This document shows, one piece after another, positions 32,515 to 41,239 of a stretch of 51,598 nt of DNA (its first letter is position 1; each line of letters opens with the position of its first letter). The stretch is taken from positions 1 through 51,598 of the forward strand of contig JBPOHE010000003.1 of the NCBI GenBank assembly GCA_052035915.1, read 5' to 3'. The DNA is from JBPOHE01 sp052035915 (lineage in GTDB: Bacteria > Pseudomonadota > Gammaproteobacteria > Chromatiales > Chromatiaceae). A program made the translations under genes and the position numbers. The notes beneath the pieces were generated by a model, which saw nothing but the letters and a program-made list of their open reading frames with translations, did not search any database and had not been told where the DNA came from.

Positions 32515-35247
32515 GTGCTCACCGGCCCCTTGATCGCCACCGCCTCCTTCCTCTATCTGGGGCTGCTGTTCGCTATCGCCTACTGGGGGGATCGGCGGGC
32601 AGACGCGGGGCGTTCGGTAATCACCCACCCCCAGGTCTACGCCCTCTCCCTCGGCGTCTATTGCACCGCCTGGACCTATTACGGCAGTGTGGGTCGGGCG
32701 GCGGCGGTGGGTGTCGGTTTCCTGCCCATCTACCTGGGACCGACCCTGGCTGCGGCCCTCTGGGGGTTCCTGATGTTGAAGATGGTGCGGGTGAGCAAGA
32801 CTCAGCGCATCACCTCCATCGCCGATTTCATCGCCTCCCGCTACGGCAAGAGCCATCTCTTGGGCGGCCTGGCGACGGTGATCGCGGTGGTCGGCATCGT
32901 GCCCTACATCGCCCTGCAACTCAAAGCCGTCTCCAACAGCTTTTCCATCCTGCTCCACTACCCGGAAATCGTCATGCCGAGCCGCTCCGGCGCCCTGCCG
33001 GTGTGGCAGGATACGGCGCTCTATGTTGCCCTGGTGATGGCCGTGTTCACGGTGCTGTTCGGCACCCGCCATCTGGACGCCAGCGAACGTCATGAAGGCA
33101 TGGTGGCGGCCATCGCCTTCGAGTCCATCGTCAAGCTGGTGGCCCTGACCCTGGTCGGCGTGTTCGTCACCTATGTTCTCTACGACGGCTTCACCGATAT
33201 CTTCGAGCGGGCCGAGGTCGCCGGCATACTCAAACCCCTGCTGGCCCCGGCGGTGGGCGGCTATGACGCCTGGTTTTCCCTCTCCTTTCTCTCGGCGCTG
33301 GCGGTCATGATGTTGCCGCGCCAGTTTCAGGTCGGGGTGGTGGAGAACAGCGACGAGCGCCATCTGCGGCGGGCCTTGTGGATGTTTCCGCTCTACCTGT
33401 TGTTGATCAATCTCTTCGTTCTCCCCCTGGCCCTGGCTGGCAAGTTGCAATTCCCCAGCGGAGTCGATGCCGATACCTTCGTACTGGCCCTCCCCATCGC
33501 CTACCAGCAGGAATGGTTGGCGCTGCTCGCCTATCTTGGTGGGCTCTCGGCGGCGACCGGCATGGTAATCGTGGAGACTACCGCCCTCTCTACCATGGTC
33601 TGCAATGATCTGGTGATGCCCGGATTGCTGCACCGCTGGCGGCGCGTCACGCCGCCGGAGGACCTCACCTCGGTCCTACTCGGGGTGCGCCGGGGCGCCA
33701 TCTTCGCCATCCTGTTGCTGGGCTACCTGTACTTCCGCCTGGCCGGCGAGGCTTATGCCCTGGTCAGCATCGGGCTCATCAGCTTCGCCGCGGTCGCCCA
33801 ATTCGCGCCGGTGATCATCTGTGGTCTCTATTGGCGTGGCGGCACCAGGGAAGGGGCTTTCGCCGGGCTGACCGGGGGCTTCCTGGTCTGGGCCTATACC
33901 CTGTTGTTGCCGTCCTTCTCCAAGTCGGGCTGGTTGCCACGGGAGTTCCTGGAATTGGGTCCCTTCGGCATCGCCTGGCTCAAACCCCAGGCTCTCTTCG
34001 GTCTCGGCGGTCTGGACGAGATCTCCCACTGCCTGTTCTGGAGTCTGGCGGCTAATCTCGGCACCTTTATCCTGGTCTCCCTCACCCGTGGCCCCACCGC
34101 CACCGAAACCACCCAGGCCACGGTCTTCGTCGATGCCCTGAAACGGGATCGCCCGGGAAAAACCGGTCTATGGCGGGGACGGGCGGAAGTGAACGAACTC
34201 CTGACCCTGGCTGGACGCTTCCTCGGACAGAAACGCGCCCATCAAGCCTTCTTCGCCCACGCCCGCGCGCGGGGGCTCAAAGGCACCGCTGCCCTGCCGG
34301 CGGATGCCGAGACGGTGAACTTCGCCGAAACCCTGCTGGCGGGGGCCATCGGCAGCGCCTCGGCGCGGGTGATGGTGGCTTCGGTGGTCACCGAGGAGCC
34401 CTTCGGCCTGGACGAGGTGATGAACATCCTCGACGAAGCCTCGCAGATCCGCGCCTACAGCAAGGAACTGGAACAAAAGTCCCGGGAGCTGGAAATTGCC
34501 ACCGCCGAACTCAAGGCGGCCAACAACAGACTCCAGGAGCTGGACCGGCTGAAAGATGACTTCATGTCCTCGGTGACCCATGAACTCCGTACCCCCTTGG
34601 CTTCGATCCGCGCCTTTTCCGAGATCCTGCACGACGACCCCGACATCGATGCGGCGGAACGCACCCGCTTTCTCGCCATCATCGTCAGCGAGACCGAGCG
34701 CCTGACCCGACTGGTGAACCAAGTGTTGGACCTGGCCAAGATCGAGTCGGGGAATGCCGAATGGCAGATCGAAGAGGTGGATCTTGCCGAGATCCTGCGC
34801 GAATCCTTGACCACCACCGAGCAACTCCTCCGCGAAAAAGGGGTAAAGGTCCATCTCGATCTCCCCCGACAACCCGCCTTGGTGCGCGGTGACCGGGATC
34901 GTTTGTTGCAGGTGATGATCAACCTGCTCTCCAACGCCGGGAAATTCGTTCCCCAGCCGCGGGGGGAGGTCTGGCTGAGCCTGAGGGAGGTGTATCGGGC
35001 CTACCAGGTCAGTATCGCCGATAACGGACCCGGCATCCCGCCGGAGTTGCAGTCGGCTATCTTCGAGAAATTCCGCCAGGTCGGCGGACGCGCCAAGCCC
35101 GTGGGTACCGGCCTGGGACTCCCCATCAGCCGCCAGATCATCGAACACCTTGGCGGTCGGCTGTGGGTGGAAAACGTCCCGGATCAGGGGGCCATTTTTT
35201 ATTTCCAATTACCACGGGTCGATACCGACCCCAGCGAGGATGATTGA
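32515..35247 (+). CDS. Symporter-domain sensor histidine kinase (CbrA/CrbS-like)
   Basis: A 910-residue fusion of a sodium:solute symporter-like membrane domain (about 13 helices, residues 1-510) with a kinase. QITSIADFIASRYGKS-like QRITSIADFIASRYG and PYIALQLKAVSNSF are typical of the CbrA/CrbS group. After a linker and coiled coil (YSKELEQKSRELEIATAELKAANN), the phosphoacceptor is His689 in SVTHELRTPLAS. The ATPase boxes are NLLSNAGKF, DNGPGIP and GTGLGLPIS. In Vibrio CrbS controls the acetate switch; in Pseudomonas CbrA controls carbon use. Closeness to actP supports acetate sensing here. GTG 32515 follows CGGAGGAAGG. Unlike CrbS, no attached receiver is seen; the receiver is the next gene. 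Confidence 0.92.
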   Translation: MLTGPLIATASFLYLGLLFAIAYWGDRRADAGRSVITHPQVYALSLGVYCTAWTYYGSVGRAAAVGVGFLPIYLGPTLAAALWGFLMLKMVRVSKTQRITSIADFIASRYGKSHLLGGLATVIAVVGIVPYIALQLKAVSNSFSILLHYPEIVMPSRSGALPVWQDTALYVALVMAVFTVLFGTRHLDASERHEGMVAAIAFESIVKLVALTLVGVFVTYVLYDGFTDIFERAEVAGILKPLLAPAVGGYDAWFSLSFLSALAVMMLPRQFQVGVVENSDERHLRRALWMFPLYLLLINLFVLPLALAGKLQFPSGVDADTFVLALPIAYQQEWLALLAYLGGLSAATGMVIVETTALSTMVCNDLVMPGLLHRWRRVTPPEDLTSVLLGVRRGAIFAILLLGYLYFRLAGEAYALVSIGLISFAAVAQFAPVIICGLYWRGGTREGAFAGLTGGFLVWAYTLLLPSFSKSGWLPREFLELGPFGIAWLKPQALFGLGGLDEISHCLFWSLAANLGTFILVSLTRGPTATETTQATVFVDALKRDRPGKTGLWRGRAEVNELLTLAGRFLGQKRAHQAFFAHARARGLKGTAALPADAETVNFAETLLAGAIGSASARVMVASVVTEEPFGLDEVMNILDEASQIRAYSKELEQKSRELEIATAELKAANNRLQELDRLKDDFMSSVTHELRTPLASIRAFSEILHDDPDIDAAERTRFLAIIVSETERLTRLVNQVLDLAKIESGNAEWQIEEVDLAEILRESLTTTEQLLREKGVKVHLDLPRQPALVRGDRDRLLQVMINLLSNAGKFVPQPRGEVWLSLREVYRAYQVSIADNGPGIPPELQSAIFEKFRQVGGRAKPVGTGLGLPISRQIIEHLGGRLWVENVPDQGAIFYFQLPRVDTDPSEDD

Positions 35248-35254
35248 CGCCGCC

Positions 35255-35632
35255 ATGACCAAACAAGTTCTCATCGTCGACGACGAGCAAAATATCCTGA
35301 TCTCCCTCGAATACCTGATGCGCCGGGAAGGTTATGAGGTGCGGGTGGCCCGGGATGGCGAGGAAGGACTACGCAGCCTCCGTGACCAACCACCGGATCT
35401 GGTGCTGCTCGATGTCATGATGCCCAAGCTCAACGGTTTCGAGGTCTGTCAGGCAATCCGCGCCGACTCCGCCCTGGCCGGGGTGCGTGTCCTCATGCTC
35501 TCCGCCAAGGGCCGCGAAGCTGAGATCGCCAAGGGACTGTCCATCGGCGCCGACGCCTATATCTCCAAACCCTTCTCCACCCGGGACCTGGTGGCCAAGG
35601 TCAAGTCCATGCTCGAAAACCAAGCGACCTGA
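35255..35632 (+). CDS. Single-domain response regulator
   Basis: A 125-residue CheY-like receiver with no output domain. VLIVDDEQNI gives the acidic pocket, LVLLDVMMPKLNG the phosphorylated Asp (about residue 53). VLMLSAKG gives the conserved Ser/Thr position and DAYISKPFS the Lys. It begins 7 bases after the kinase stop; the ATG at 35255 matches the usual receiver start, while one at 35240 would overlap the kinase. The kinase-regulator pair is likely cognate. Because it cannot bind DNA itself, it may act by protein contact or as a phosphorelay intermediate, perhaps on the adjacent DUF294 proteins. Confidence 0.9.
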   Translation: MTKQVLIVDDEQNILISLEYLMRREGYEVRVARDGEEGLRSLRDQPPDLVLLDVMMPKLNGFEVCQAIRADSALAGVRVLMLSAKGREAEIAKGLSIGADAYISKPFSTRDLVAKVKSMLENQAT

Positions 35633-35733
35633 GAGGCTCGGATGTCCCGGATCGCCATCCCGGCGGATAGGAGCGCAATCGGCGTGCTCCCTATCACTCC
35701 TTGAACCTCATTGACCTTGAGAGGGAAGTTCAG

Positions 35734-37200
35734 ATGCCGCACTCCCCATCAGAAGCCAAGATCCTCACCGAGGCCTACACAGGTATGGAATACGGCAGCC
35801 TGCGCCGCATCCCCAGACATCCGGCGGTGGTGGTGTCCCCCACTACCAGGGTGCAGGACGCCCTGTTGCAGATCCACCAGGCCAAGGCGGACGCCGCCGT
35901 GGTGGTCGATCCCCAGAGCCAACTGCCGCTCGGTATCCTCACCCTACAGAATCTGGTACAAGGCATCGCCATGGAGGACTGCGGTTTGGGCGAACCCGTG
36001 GTGAGCGCCATGACCGGGGCCCCCGTCACCCTACCGGCTGACGCCCAGGTGCACCGGGCGACGGTATTGATGACCAAGCACCAAATGCAACACCTGGTGC
36101 TGGTGGAGGCCGATGGCCGCCTGTTCAATCTGGTCTCTCAAGCGGACATCTTCGGTCTGCGCGGTGGCGGGGCGGAAGAGCTGGCTGCAATCATCGCCGC
36201 GGCGGTGGATGTCGAGGGCCTGGCCAGGGCGGCGGATGAGGTTCGAGCCAGGGGTGGCGAACTTTTTTTCGCCGGCATGGGGGTCGAGACCCTGTGCGAG
36301 TGGATGTCTTCTCTCAACGATCTCATCGCCATGCGGGTGATCGAGTTGATCGAGGAGGAACATGACCTGCCCCCCCTGCCTTGGTGTTGGCTGGTATTCG
36401 GCTCCGAGGGGCGGATCGAACAGACCTTTGCCACCGATCAGGACAATGGTCTGATCTTTCTGCCGGCCGACGAACAAGGGAACGACCGCCTGCGTCAGAC
36501 CTTCCTCCCCTTCGCCCAGTCGGTGAACCGGGCCCTGGATACCTGCGGCTTCACCCTCTGCAAGGGCGACATCATGGCCGGTAACCCGGAGTGGTGTCTG
36601 AGTCTGGGAGAATGGCAGCAGAAATTCGACACCTGGATGAGCACCCCGGACCCCAAGGCGCTGCTCAACAGCACCATCTTTTTTGATTTCCGTCCCCTCT
36701 ACGGGCGTTATGAGCTGGCGGATGCCCTGCGTACCTGGCTGTCGCCCCGTTCCCCGAGCCGCCCGCTCTTTCTCCGCGCCATGGCCGAGGAGGCCCTGAC
36801 CTGTCAGCCGCCGCTGGGCTGGATCGGCAACTTCGTCTATGACGGCGGCAAGAAGCATCCCCATACCATTAACCTCAAGCTGCGCGGGAGTCGTCCCTTC
36901 GTCGATGCCGCCCGGGTCTGGAGTCTCGCCCAGGGGGTCTGGGCTACCAATACCGGCGAGCGCCTGCGCGTCACGGCCAAGGCCCTGCGTCGCACCCCCA
37001 AGGATGTGGCCGCCGCCACCGAGGCTTTCTACCTGATCCAACGTTTCCGCATCCAGCAACAGCTCGAAAGCGACCATCTGGATGCCAAAAACCGCCTCGA
37101 TCCCTCCTCGCTCAACGACCTCAATCAGTTGATGCTCAAATATGCCTTCAAACAGGGCAAGCGACTGCAACAATGGCTGGAAATGGATTATCAGTTATAG
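35734..37200 (+). CDS. CBS/DUF294 nucleotidyltransferase-like protein, paralogue 2
   Basis: A 488-residue paralogue of the 27605 and 38437 products, lacking the N-terminal cyclic-nucleotide-binding-like domain. It starts directly with a CBS pair (VVVSPTTRVQDALLQIHQAKADAAVVVD; HLVLVEADGRLFNLVSQADIF). The DUF294 domain has GSEGRIEQTFATDQDNGLIF with an intact DQD, and the helical C-terminal domain follows. ATG 35734 is preceded by GAGAGGGA. It begins about 100 bases after the receiver gene, consistent with the same transcript. Role is probably adenine-nucleotide sensing by the CBS pair coupled to a nucleotidyltransferase-like output; the target is unknown. Confidence 0.87.
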   Translation: MPHSPSEAKILTEAYTGMEYGSLRRIPRHPAVVVSPTTRVQDALLQIHQAKADAAVVVDPQSQLPLGILTLQNLVQGIAMEDCGLGEPVVSAMTGAPVTLPADAQVHRATVLMTKHQMQHLVLVEADGRLFNLVSQADIFGLRGGGAEELAAIIAAAVDVEGLARAADEVRARGGELFFAGMGVETLCEWMSSLNDLIAMRVIELIEEEHDLPPLPWCWLVFGSEGRIEQTFATDQDNGLIFLPADEQGNDRLRQTFLPFAQSVNRALDTCGFTLCKGDIMAGNPEWCLSLGEWQQKFDTWMSTPDPKALLNSTIFFDFRPLYGRYELADALRTWLSPRSPSRPLFLRAMAEEALTCQPPLGWIGNFVYDGGKKHPHTINLKLRGSRPFVDAARVWSLAQGVWATNTGERLRVTAKALRRTPKDVAAATEAFYLIQRFRIQQQLESDHLDAKNRLDPSSLNDLNQLMLKYAFKQGKRLQQWLEMDYQL

Positions 37201-37336
37201 GGGTTCCCCGACCTTCAGCTCCGGAATCCGGCCTCAGGGAGGTCCCCAGGGGAGACTCGTGATCCCAGTCACAATCCCTGCTTGGTTGAAGATCTCGATC
37301 CGCCAAGGTATGGTTGGACAATAGGCACGGTCATGG

Positions 37337-37492
37337 GGCGATTTCTGTCAAAAAATATACCCGCCTGCTGGTCTGTTCGTCCGCCTTCGACGTTACGCCA
37401 GCCGTTACAGAGCTCGCTCTGCGCCGGCTGGCGCGCCTGGAAGGCGGACGAACAGCCGTCGCATTCAGGTATATCTTTTTCCGGCAATCGCC
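37337..37492. repeat. 156-bp long-hairpin repeat, copy 1
   Basis: The ends are GGCGATTTCTGTCAAAA and TTTTTCCGGCAATCGCC, complementary at the tips. Most of the element folds into one hairpin: TGTTCGTCCGCCTTC near the left pairs with GAAGGCGGACGAACA near the right. Inside, GCCAGCCG pairs with CGGCTGGC. It lies between paralogue 2 and the exonuclease gene. Copies 2 and 3 are at 46500 and 47927, and a remnant is at 47315. No coding content: it resembles a MITE or other non-autonomous element. Confidence 0.8.
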
Positions 37493-37574
37493 CGGGTAGC
37501 CCTCCTCTTCATGCGGGGAGGATAAGCGGAGCGCGTCCGCCACAGCTGGTATAACTCAATAAGGCTCGCAACAG

Positions 37575-38396
37575 ATGGGCTCAAACAACCTCCTACCACT
37601 CTCCTCCCTGCGACAGTACCACTCCGGCGGTCTCCCCCAGGACCTCGGAGAGGCCTCTTCACGATCCCGGAACGAGTTTGCTGCGATCGCACATAATCTG
37701 CTTGCGCGTTTGCTGCCCCTTCGTCCCAGACTCGCCGAAGAGGAGAAAGCCCGACTACAGCTGTGGCGATCCGGGCGACGTCCGGATACCAGGCTCCCCT
37801 TTGAACAATCGCGCTATGTGGTGGTGGATGTGGAAACCGGTGGTCTCAATCCGGCCAAGGATCGCCTCATCGCCATCGGCGCCGTGGCCGTGGTGGCCGG
37901 GCGCATCCAGATTACCGACAGTTTCGAGGCCATCCTGCGCCAGGAAGCCGCCAGCACCCCGGAGAATATCCTCATCCATGGCATCGGCGGCACCGCCCAG
38001 CGGGAGGGCATCCCGCCGGTGAAGGCACTGTTGGATTTTCTCGACTATCTGGACTCCTCTCCCCTGGTGGCTTTCAACGTCGCCTTCGACGAGACCGCCA
38101 TAAAAACCGGCTGCCGGAAGTTCCTGGGTTTGCAACTCAAATGGCCCTGGCTCGACCTGGCCTTTCTGGCCCCGGCGCTGTACCCCGAGATCGCCCATGT
38201 CCGTCGTTCCCTGGACGACTGGACCGGGCAATTCAAGATCAACAATTACTCCAGACATTCGGCTCTGGCGGATGCCCTCTCCACCGCCCAACTCTTTCTC
38301 GTCCTGTTGAACAAATCGCGTCAGCACAATTCCAAGACCTTTGCCCATCTCATGGATCACGAGCAAGCCCAACGCTGGGTGAAATGGGTGCGTTGA
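37575..38396 (+). CDS. DnaQ-family 3'-5' exonuclease
   Basis: A 273-residue protein whose residues 75-260 form a DEDDh exonuclease. Motif I is VVDVETGGLNPAKDRLIAIGAVAV (Asp and Glu ligands), then ILIHGI, motif II SPLVAFNVAFDETAI, and motif III NNYSRHSALADALSTAQL with the catalytic His and last Asp. The first 70 residues are a helical extension. Proteins of this type are often encoded between DUF294 paralogues and near CbrA/actP-type loci. That suggests a shared, still undefined regulatory role, rather than replication proofreading. The gene ends about 40 bases before paralogue 3. Confidence 0.88.
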   Translation: MGSNNLLPLSSLRQYHSGGLPQDLGEASSRSRNEFAAIAHNLLARLLPLRPRLAEEEKARLQLWRSGRRPDTRLPFEQSRYVVVDVETGGLNPAKDRLIAIGAVAVVAGRIQITDSFEAILRQEAASTPENILIHGIGGTAQREGIPPVKALLDFLDYLDSSPLVAFNVAFDETAIKTGCRKFLGLQLKWPWLDLAFLAPALYPEIAHVRRSLDDWTGQFKINNYSRHSALADALSTAQLFLVLLNKSRQHNSKTFAHLMDHEQAQRWVKWVR

Positions 38397-38436
38397 TGCT
38401 ACTTATTCGTTGTCGTTTGATCTTCTCCGTCCGTCT

Positions 38437-40329
38437 ATGAGTACCAAATCCACATCCAGTATGGCGCCCAGCCTGTTTCAGGCCACCACCACCGACCTCA
38501 AGCGCTACGCCCCCTTCGATGCCATGGAAGAGGGACATCTACGCTTTTTGGTGGAACGCCTGACCCTCAGCTATTTCTCCGCCGGTGCCACCCTCATCGA
38601 TCCCAACCATGGCGTTCCCGATCGGCTCTTGATCATCAAGCAGGGCTCGGTCGCTGGTACCGGCGGGCGTAGCGCCACCATCTACCTGGAAGAGGGGGAC
38701 ATGTTGCCCGTTGGCTCGCTCATCGGAAAGCGACCGACGGTACTCACCTTTAACGCCCTGGAGGACACCTTCTGTTATGCCCTGCCGGACGATGATTTCG
38801 ACGCCCTGATCGAGCAATCGGCGACCTTTGCCAACTTTTGTACCCGCCGCATGGCCTCGCTCCTGGAACAATCCCAGCGCCGGGTACAGTCGGACTATGC
38901 CGTCACTCTCACCAATCAACCCCTGGGGGAACCCCTGCTCAATCTCATCCGGCGCTCGCCGGTCGCCTGCCATCAGGAGCTTCCAGTCGCGGAGGGCGTA
39001 CAGATGATGCGGGATGCCGGGGTAAGCGCGCTCCTCATCACCGATGTCGGGGGCCGTCTCAGGGGCATCTTCACCCTGCGGGACCTCCGTAACCTCATCG
39101 CCGATGGTCAGTATCGCAACGAGCGTCCGATCGGTGAGCTGATGCGCTCCCACCCCCAGGTTCTTCCCCCCTCGGCGACCGCCTTCGAGGCGGCCATGGT
39201 CATGGCCAAGCATGGTTTCCACCATGTCCCCGTGGTCCAGGACGATCAACTTCTGGGCATGGTTTCGGAGACGGATCTCTTCGCCCTGCAGCGGCTGAGC
39301 GTGACCCAGATCAACACCGCTATCGCCGCTGCCGGGGATGTGCCGAACCTGAGCAAACTGGCCGCCGATATCCGCTTGCTGGCGCGCAACCTTCTGGCTC
39401 AGGGGGTCAATGCCGCCCAACTCACCGAGCTGGTATCCATCCTCAACGACCAGATCACCCAACGCCTGATCCGGCTCGAACTCGCCCATGCCGGCCTCAG
39501 TGCCAGAAACGTCTGTTGGCTGGCCTTCGGTTCGGAAGGGCGCATGGAACAGACCCTGGCGTCGGACCAGAACAACGGTCTGGTGTTCATCGAGGACAAC
39601 CATCCCGAGCAACGGAATCGGCTGTTGGGTATCGCCTGCCATGTCAACGAGGCCCTGGCCCGTTGTGGCTTCCGCCTATGCGCCGGCAACGTCATGGCGA
39701 GCAATCCCGATTGGTGCCTGAGTCTGGAGGAATGGAAACAGACCTTCTCCCATTGGATCGACCACCCGGACCCCCAGACCCTGCGCTCCGCCAAGATCTT
39801 TTTCGACTTCCGCCCCCTCTGGGGCAACGAAAAGCTGGCCTTCACCCTCAGGCACTGGGTCACCAGCAAAGCCAAAGACCGTCAGGAATTCCTGCAACCC
39901 CTGGGGGAGATCGCCCTGAGCCATCATCGCCCGCCACTGGGGATGATCCGTGATTTCAGTCTGGATGAACACGAGGGTCGTCAACACACTCTCGACCTCA
40001 AACGCAATGGTGCCTCCATCTTCGTCGACGCCGCGCGGATCTTCGCCCTTGCCACCGGGATCCAGGCTACCGGCACGGTGCAGCGCCTGCAGGATTCGGC
40101 CAACGCCCTCGACATCTCCGACAGCGAGGTCAATGCCTGGAGCGATGCCTTCTACTTTATCCAGATGCTGCGCCTGAAACGCCAGCAGGAGGCCGCGGCC
40201 CGGGGGGAGAAGCCGGACAACTATCTGGACCCGGACACCCTCAACGATATCGACCGACGCATCCTCAAGGAGGCCTTTCGTCAGGCGCTAAACCTGCAAA
40301 ACCGGCTGAAAGTGGTGGCTCAGATCTAG
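38437..40329 (+). CDS. cNMP-binding/CBS/DUF294 nucleotidyltransferase-like protein, paralogue 3
   Basis: A 630-residue protein with the same order as paralogue 1: cyclic-nucleotide-binding-like domain (about 15-130), CBS pair (about 155-280), DUF294 domain and helical C-terminal domain. The nucleotidyltransferase motif is GSEGRMEQTLASDQNNGLVF. The second acidic residue of the DxD pair is Asn379 here (D377-Q-N379), whereas both other paralogues have DQD. This change may weaken or abolish metal-dependent catalysis. ATG 38437 is chosen; a TTG at 38410 would add nine residues. It follows the exonuclease gene closely and is probably co-transcribed with it. Confidence 0.87.
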   Translation: MSTKSTSSMAPSLFQATTTDLKRYAPFDAMEEGHLRFLVERLTLSYFSAGATLIDPNHGVPDRLLIIKQGSVAGTGGRSATIYLEEGDMLPVGSLIGKRPTVLTFNALEDTFCYALPDDDFDALIEQSATFANFCTRRMASLLEQSQRRVQSDYAVTLTNQPLGEPLLNLIRRSPVACHQELPVAEGVQMMRDAGVSALLITDVGGRLRGIFTLRDLRNLIADGQYRNERPIGELMRSHPQVLPPSATAFEAAMVMAKHGFHHVPVVQDDQLLGMVSETDLFALQRLSVTQINTAIAAAGDVPNLSKLAADIRLLARNLLAQGVNAAQLTELVSILNDQITQRLIRLELAHAGLSARNVCWLAFGSEGRMEQTLASDQNNGLVFIEDNHPEQRNRLLGIACHVNEALARCGFRLCAGNVMASNPDWCLSLEEWKQTFSHWIDHPDPQTLRSAKIFFDFRPLWGNEKLAFTLRHWVTSKAKDRQEFLQPLGEIALSHHRPPLGMIRDFSLDEHEGRQHTLDLKRNGASIFVDAARIFALATGIQATGTVQRLQDSANALDISDSEVNAWSDAFYFIQMLRLKRQQEAAARGEKPDNYLDPDTLNDIDRRILKEAFRQALNLQNRLKVVAQI

Positions 40330-40494
40330 CCTGTCTCTTGAGGCGGGCTGGTCGGTCATTCCGACGAGCTGTCCTGGACCGAATCTCCGGGCCGGGGGAA
40401 AGGTTTCCTGGGCACAGGGTTCGTCTCGATCACCGGCTTGGACACACCCCGGCTTCAAATCCCTTGACTTTGTCCCCCTACCTCGGATCGAACT

Positions 40495-40854
40495 ATGCCA
40501 ACTGAGCCTTCAACCAAGCTTGAGACCTTCCCCAATCCCAATCCCGAGCGCGATTACCGCATCAAAATCCGCCTACCCGAGTTCACCTGTCTTTGCCCCA
40601 AAACAGGTCAACCCGATTTTGCCGTCCTCTATCTGGAATACATTCCGGAGCAACTCTGTATCGAGTTGAAGTCGCTGAAACTCTATATCTGGTCTTTCCG
40701 CGACCAGGGTGCCTTCCATGAAGCCGTCACCAACCAGATCCTCGATCATCTGGTGGCTACCGCCCAGCCCAGGTATATGCGCCTCAAAGCCAAATTCAAT
40801 GTTCGGGGAGGGATTTATACCAGCGTCCTAATTGAATACCGGGCGCCGAGATGA
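40495..40854 (+). CDS. queF: NADPH-dependent 7-cyano-7-deazaguanine reductase
   Basis: Reduces preQ0 to preQ1 in queuosine biosynthesis. This is the short (type I, unimodular) QueF of 119 residues with the T-fold. The catalytic Cys lies in PEFTCLCPKTGQPDF, where the second Cys of the pair is the usual nucleophile. The QueF motif and NADPH-binding residues are in CIELKSLKLYIWSFRDQGAFHEAVTNQI. The end KFNVRGGIYTSVLIEYR is typical. No preQ1 riboswitch could be made out in the 165 bases upstream. It appears to be a stand-alone gene. Confidence 0.95.
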   Translation: MPTEPSTKLETFPNPNPERDYRIKIRLPEFTCLCPKTGQPDFAVLYLEYIPEQLCIELKSLKLYIWSFRDQGAFHEAVTNQILDHLVATAQPRYMRLKAKFNVRGGIYTSVLIEYRAPR

Positions 40855-40960
40855 CAAAAAGCTGCGGTTTCCAGTTTCCGACTGGTCGGGCGCGGGCTCC
40901 GGTCCTGAATCCGTCGCTGAGAGAAAGACCCGGGAGGAGGGTATCCTCACTTGGCCATTC

Positions 40961-41076
40961 CGGGCATGGGTCGAAAATGGCCGGTTTTTGTTCTTATTAA
41001 GAGAACAATATAGTCATTATAAATGTAATTGTTCTATTTAGGAGAACAAAGAATCGGGTCGCCGCGCCCGTGCCCG
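40961..41076. repeat. Twin-palindrome repeat, copy E
   Basis: The best preserved copy, 116 bp. Left arm CGGGC at 40961. Both palindromes have 7-bp perfect arms TTGTTCT / AGAACAA: 40988-41008 and 41029-41049, 41 bp start to start. The right arm GCCCG ends at 41076. The outer arms extend to 13 bases (40958-40970 with 41067-41079), pairing except for one G-T position. It lies between convergent genes. The rest of 40855-41239 holds no gene. Confidence 0.85.
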
Positions 41077-41239
41077 GAAGTGATCTAGGCTGTGGGCGTA
41101 TCCTCGGACTTGATCCGGGGCTCGCCGTCGCTCGTACCGCGGCAAAGGTCTGCGCGGGCCAGCCCGCTTCCCCAGGTCATGGCGGGTTCAGGCGCTTGCT
41201 GGCACCCAGCGAGGCGAGAAAACCGCACCGGAATCGGCC

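Noticed and set aside
40330..40494. preQ1 riboswitch upstream of queF
   Set aside because: No preQ1-I or preQ1-II-like hairpin with the A-rich tail could be recognised; only a TTGACT-like -35 is visible.
40988..41049. Two 21-bp repeats with one 20-bp spacer, suggesting a minimal CRISPR array
   Set aside because: The same pair recurs at five loci with conserved outer arms. The repeats are full palindromes, the spacer is too short, and no cas genes are present. A dispersed repeat explains it better.
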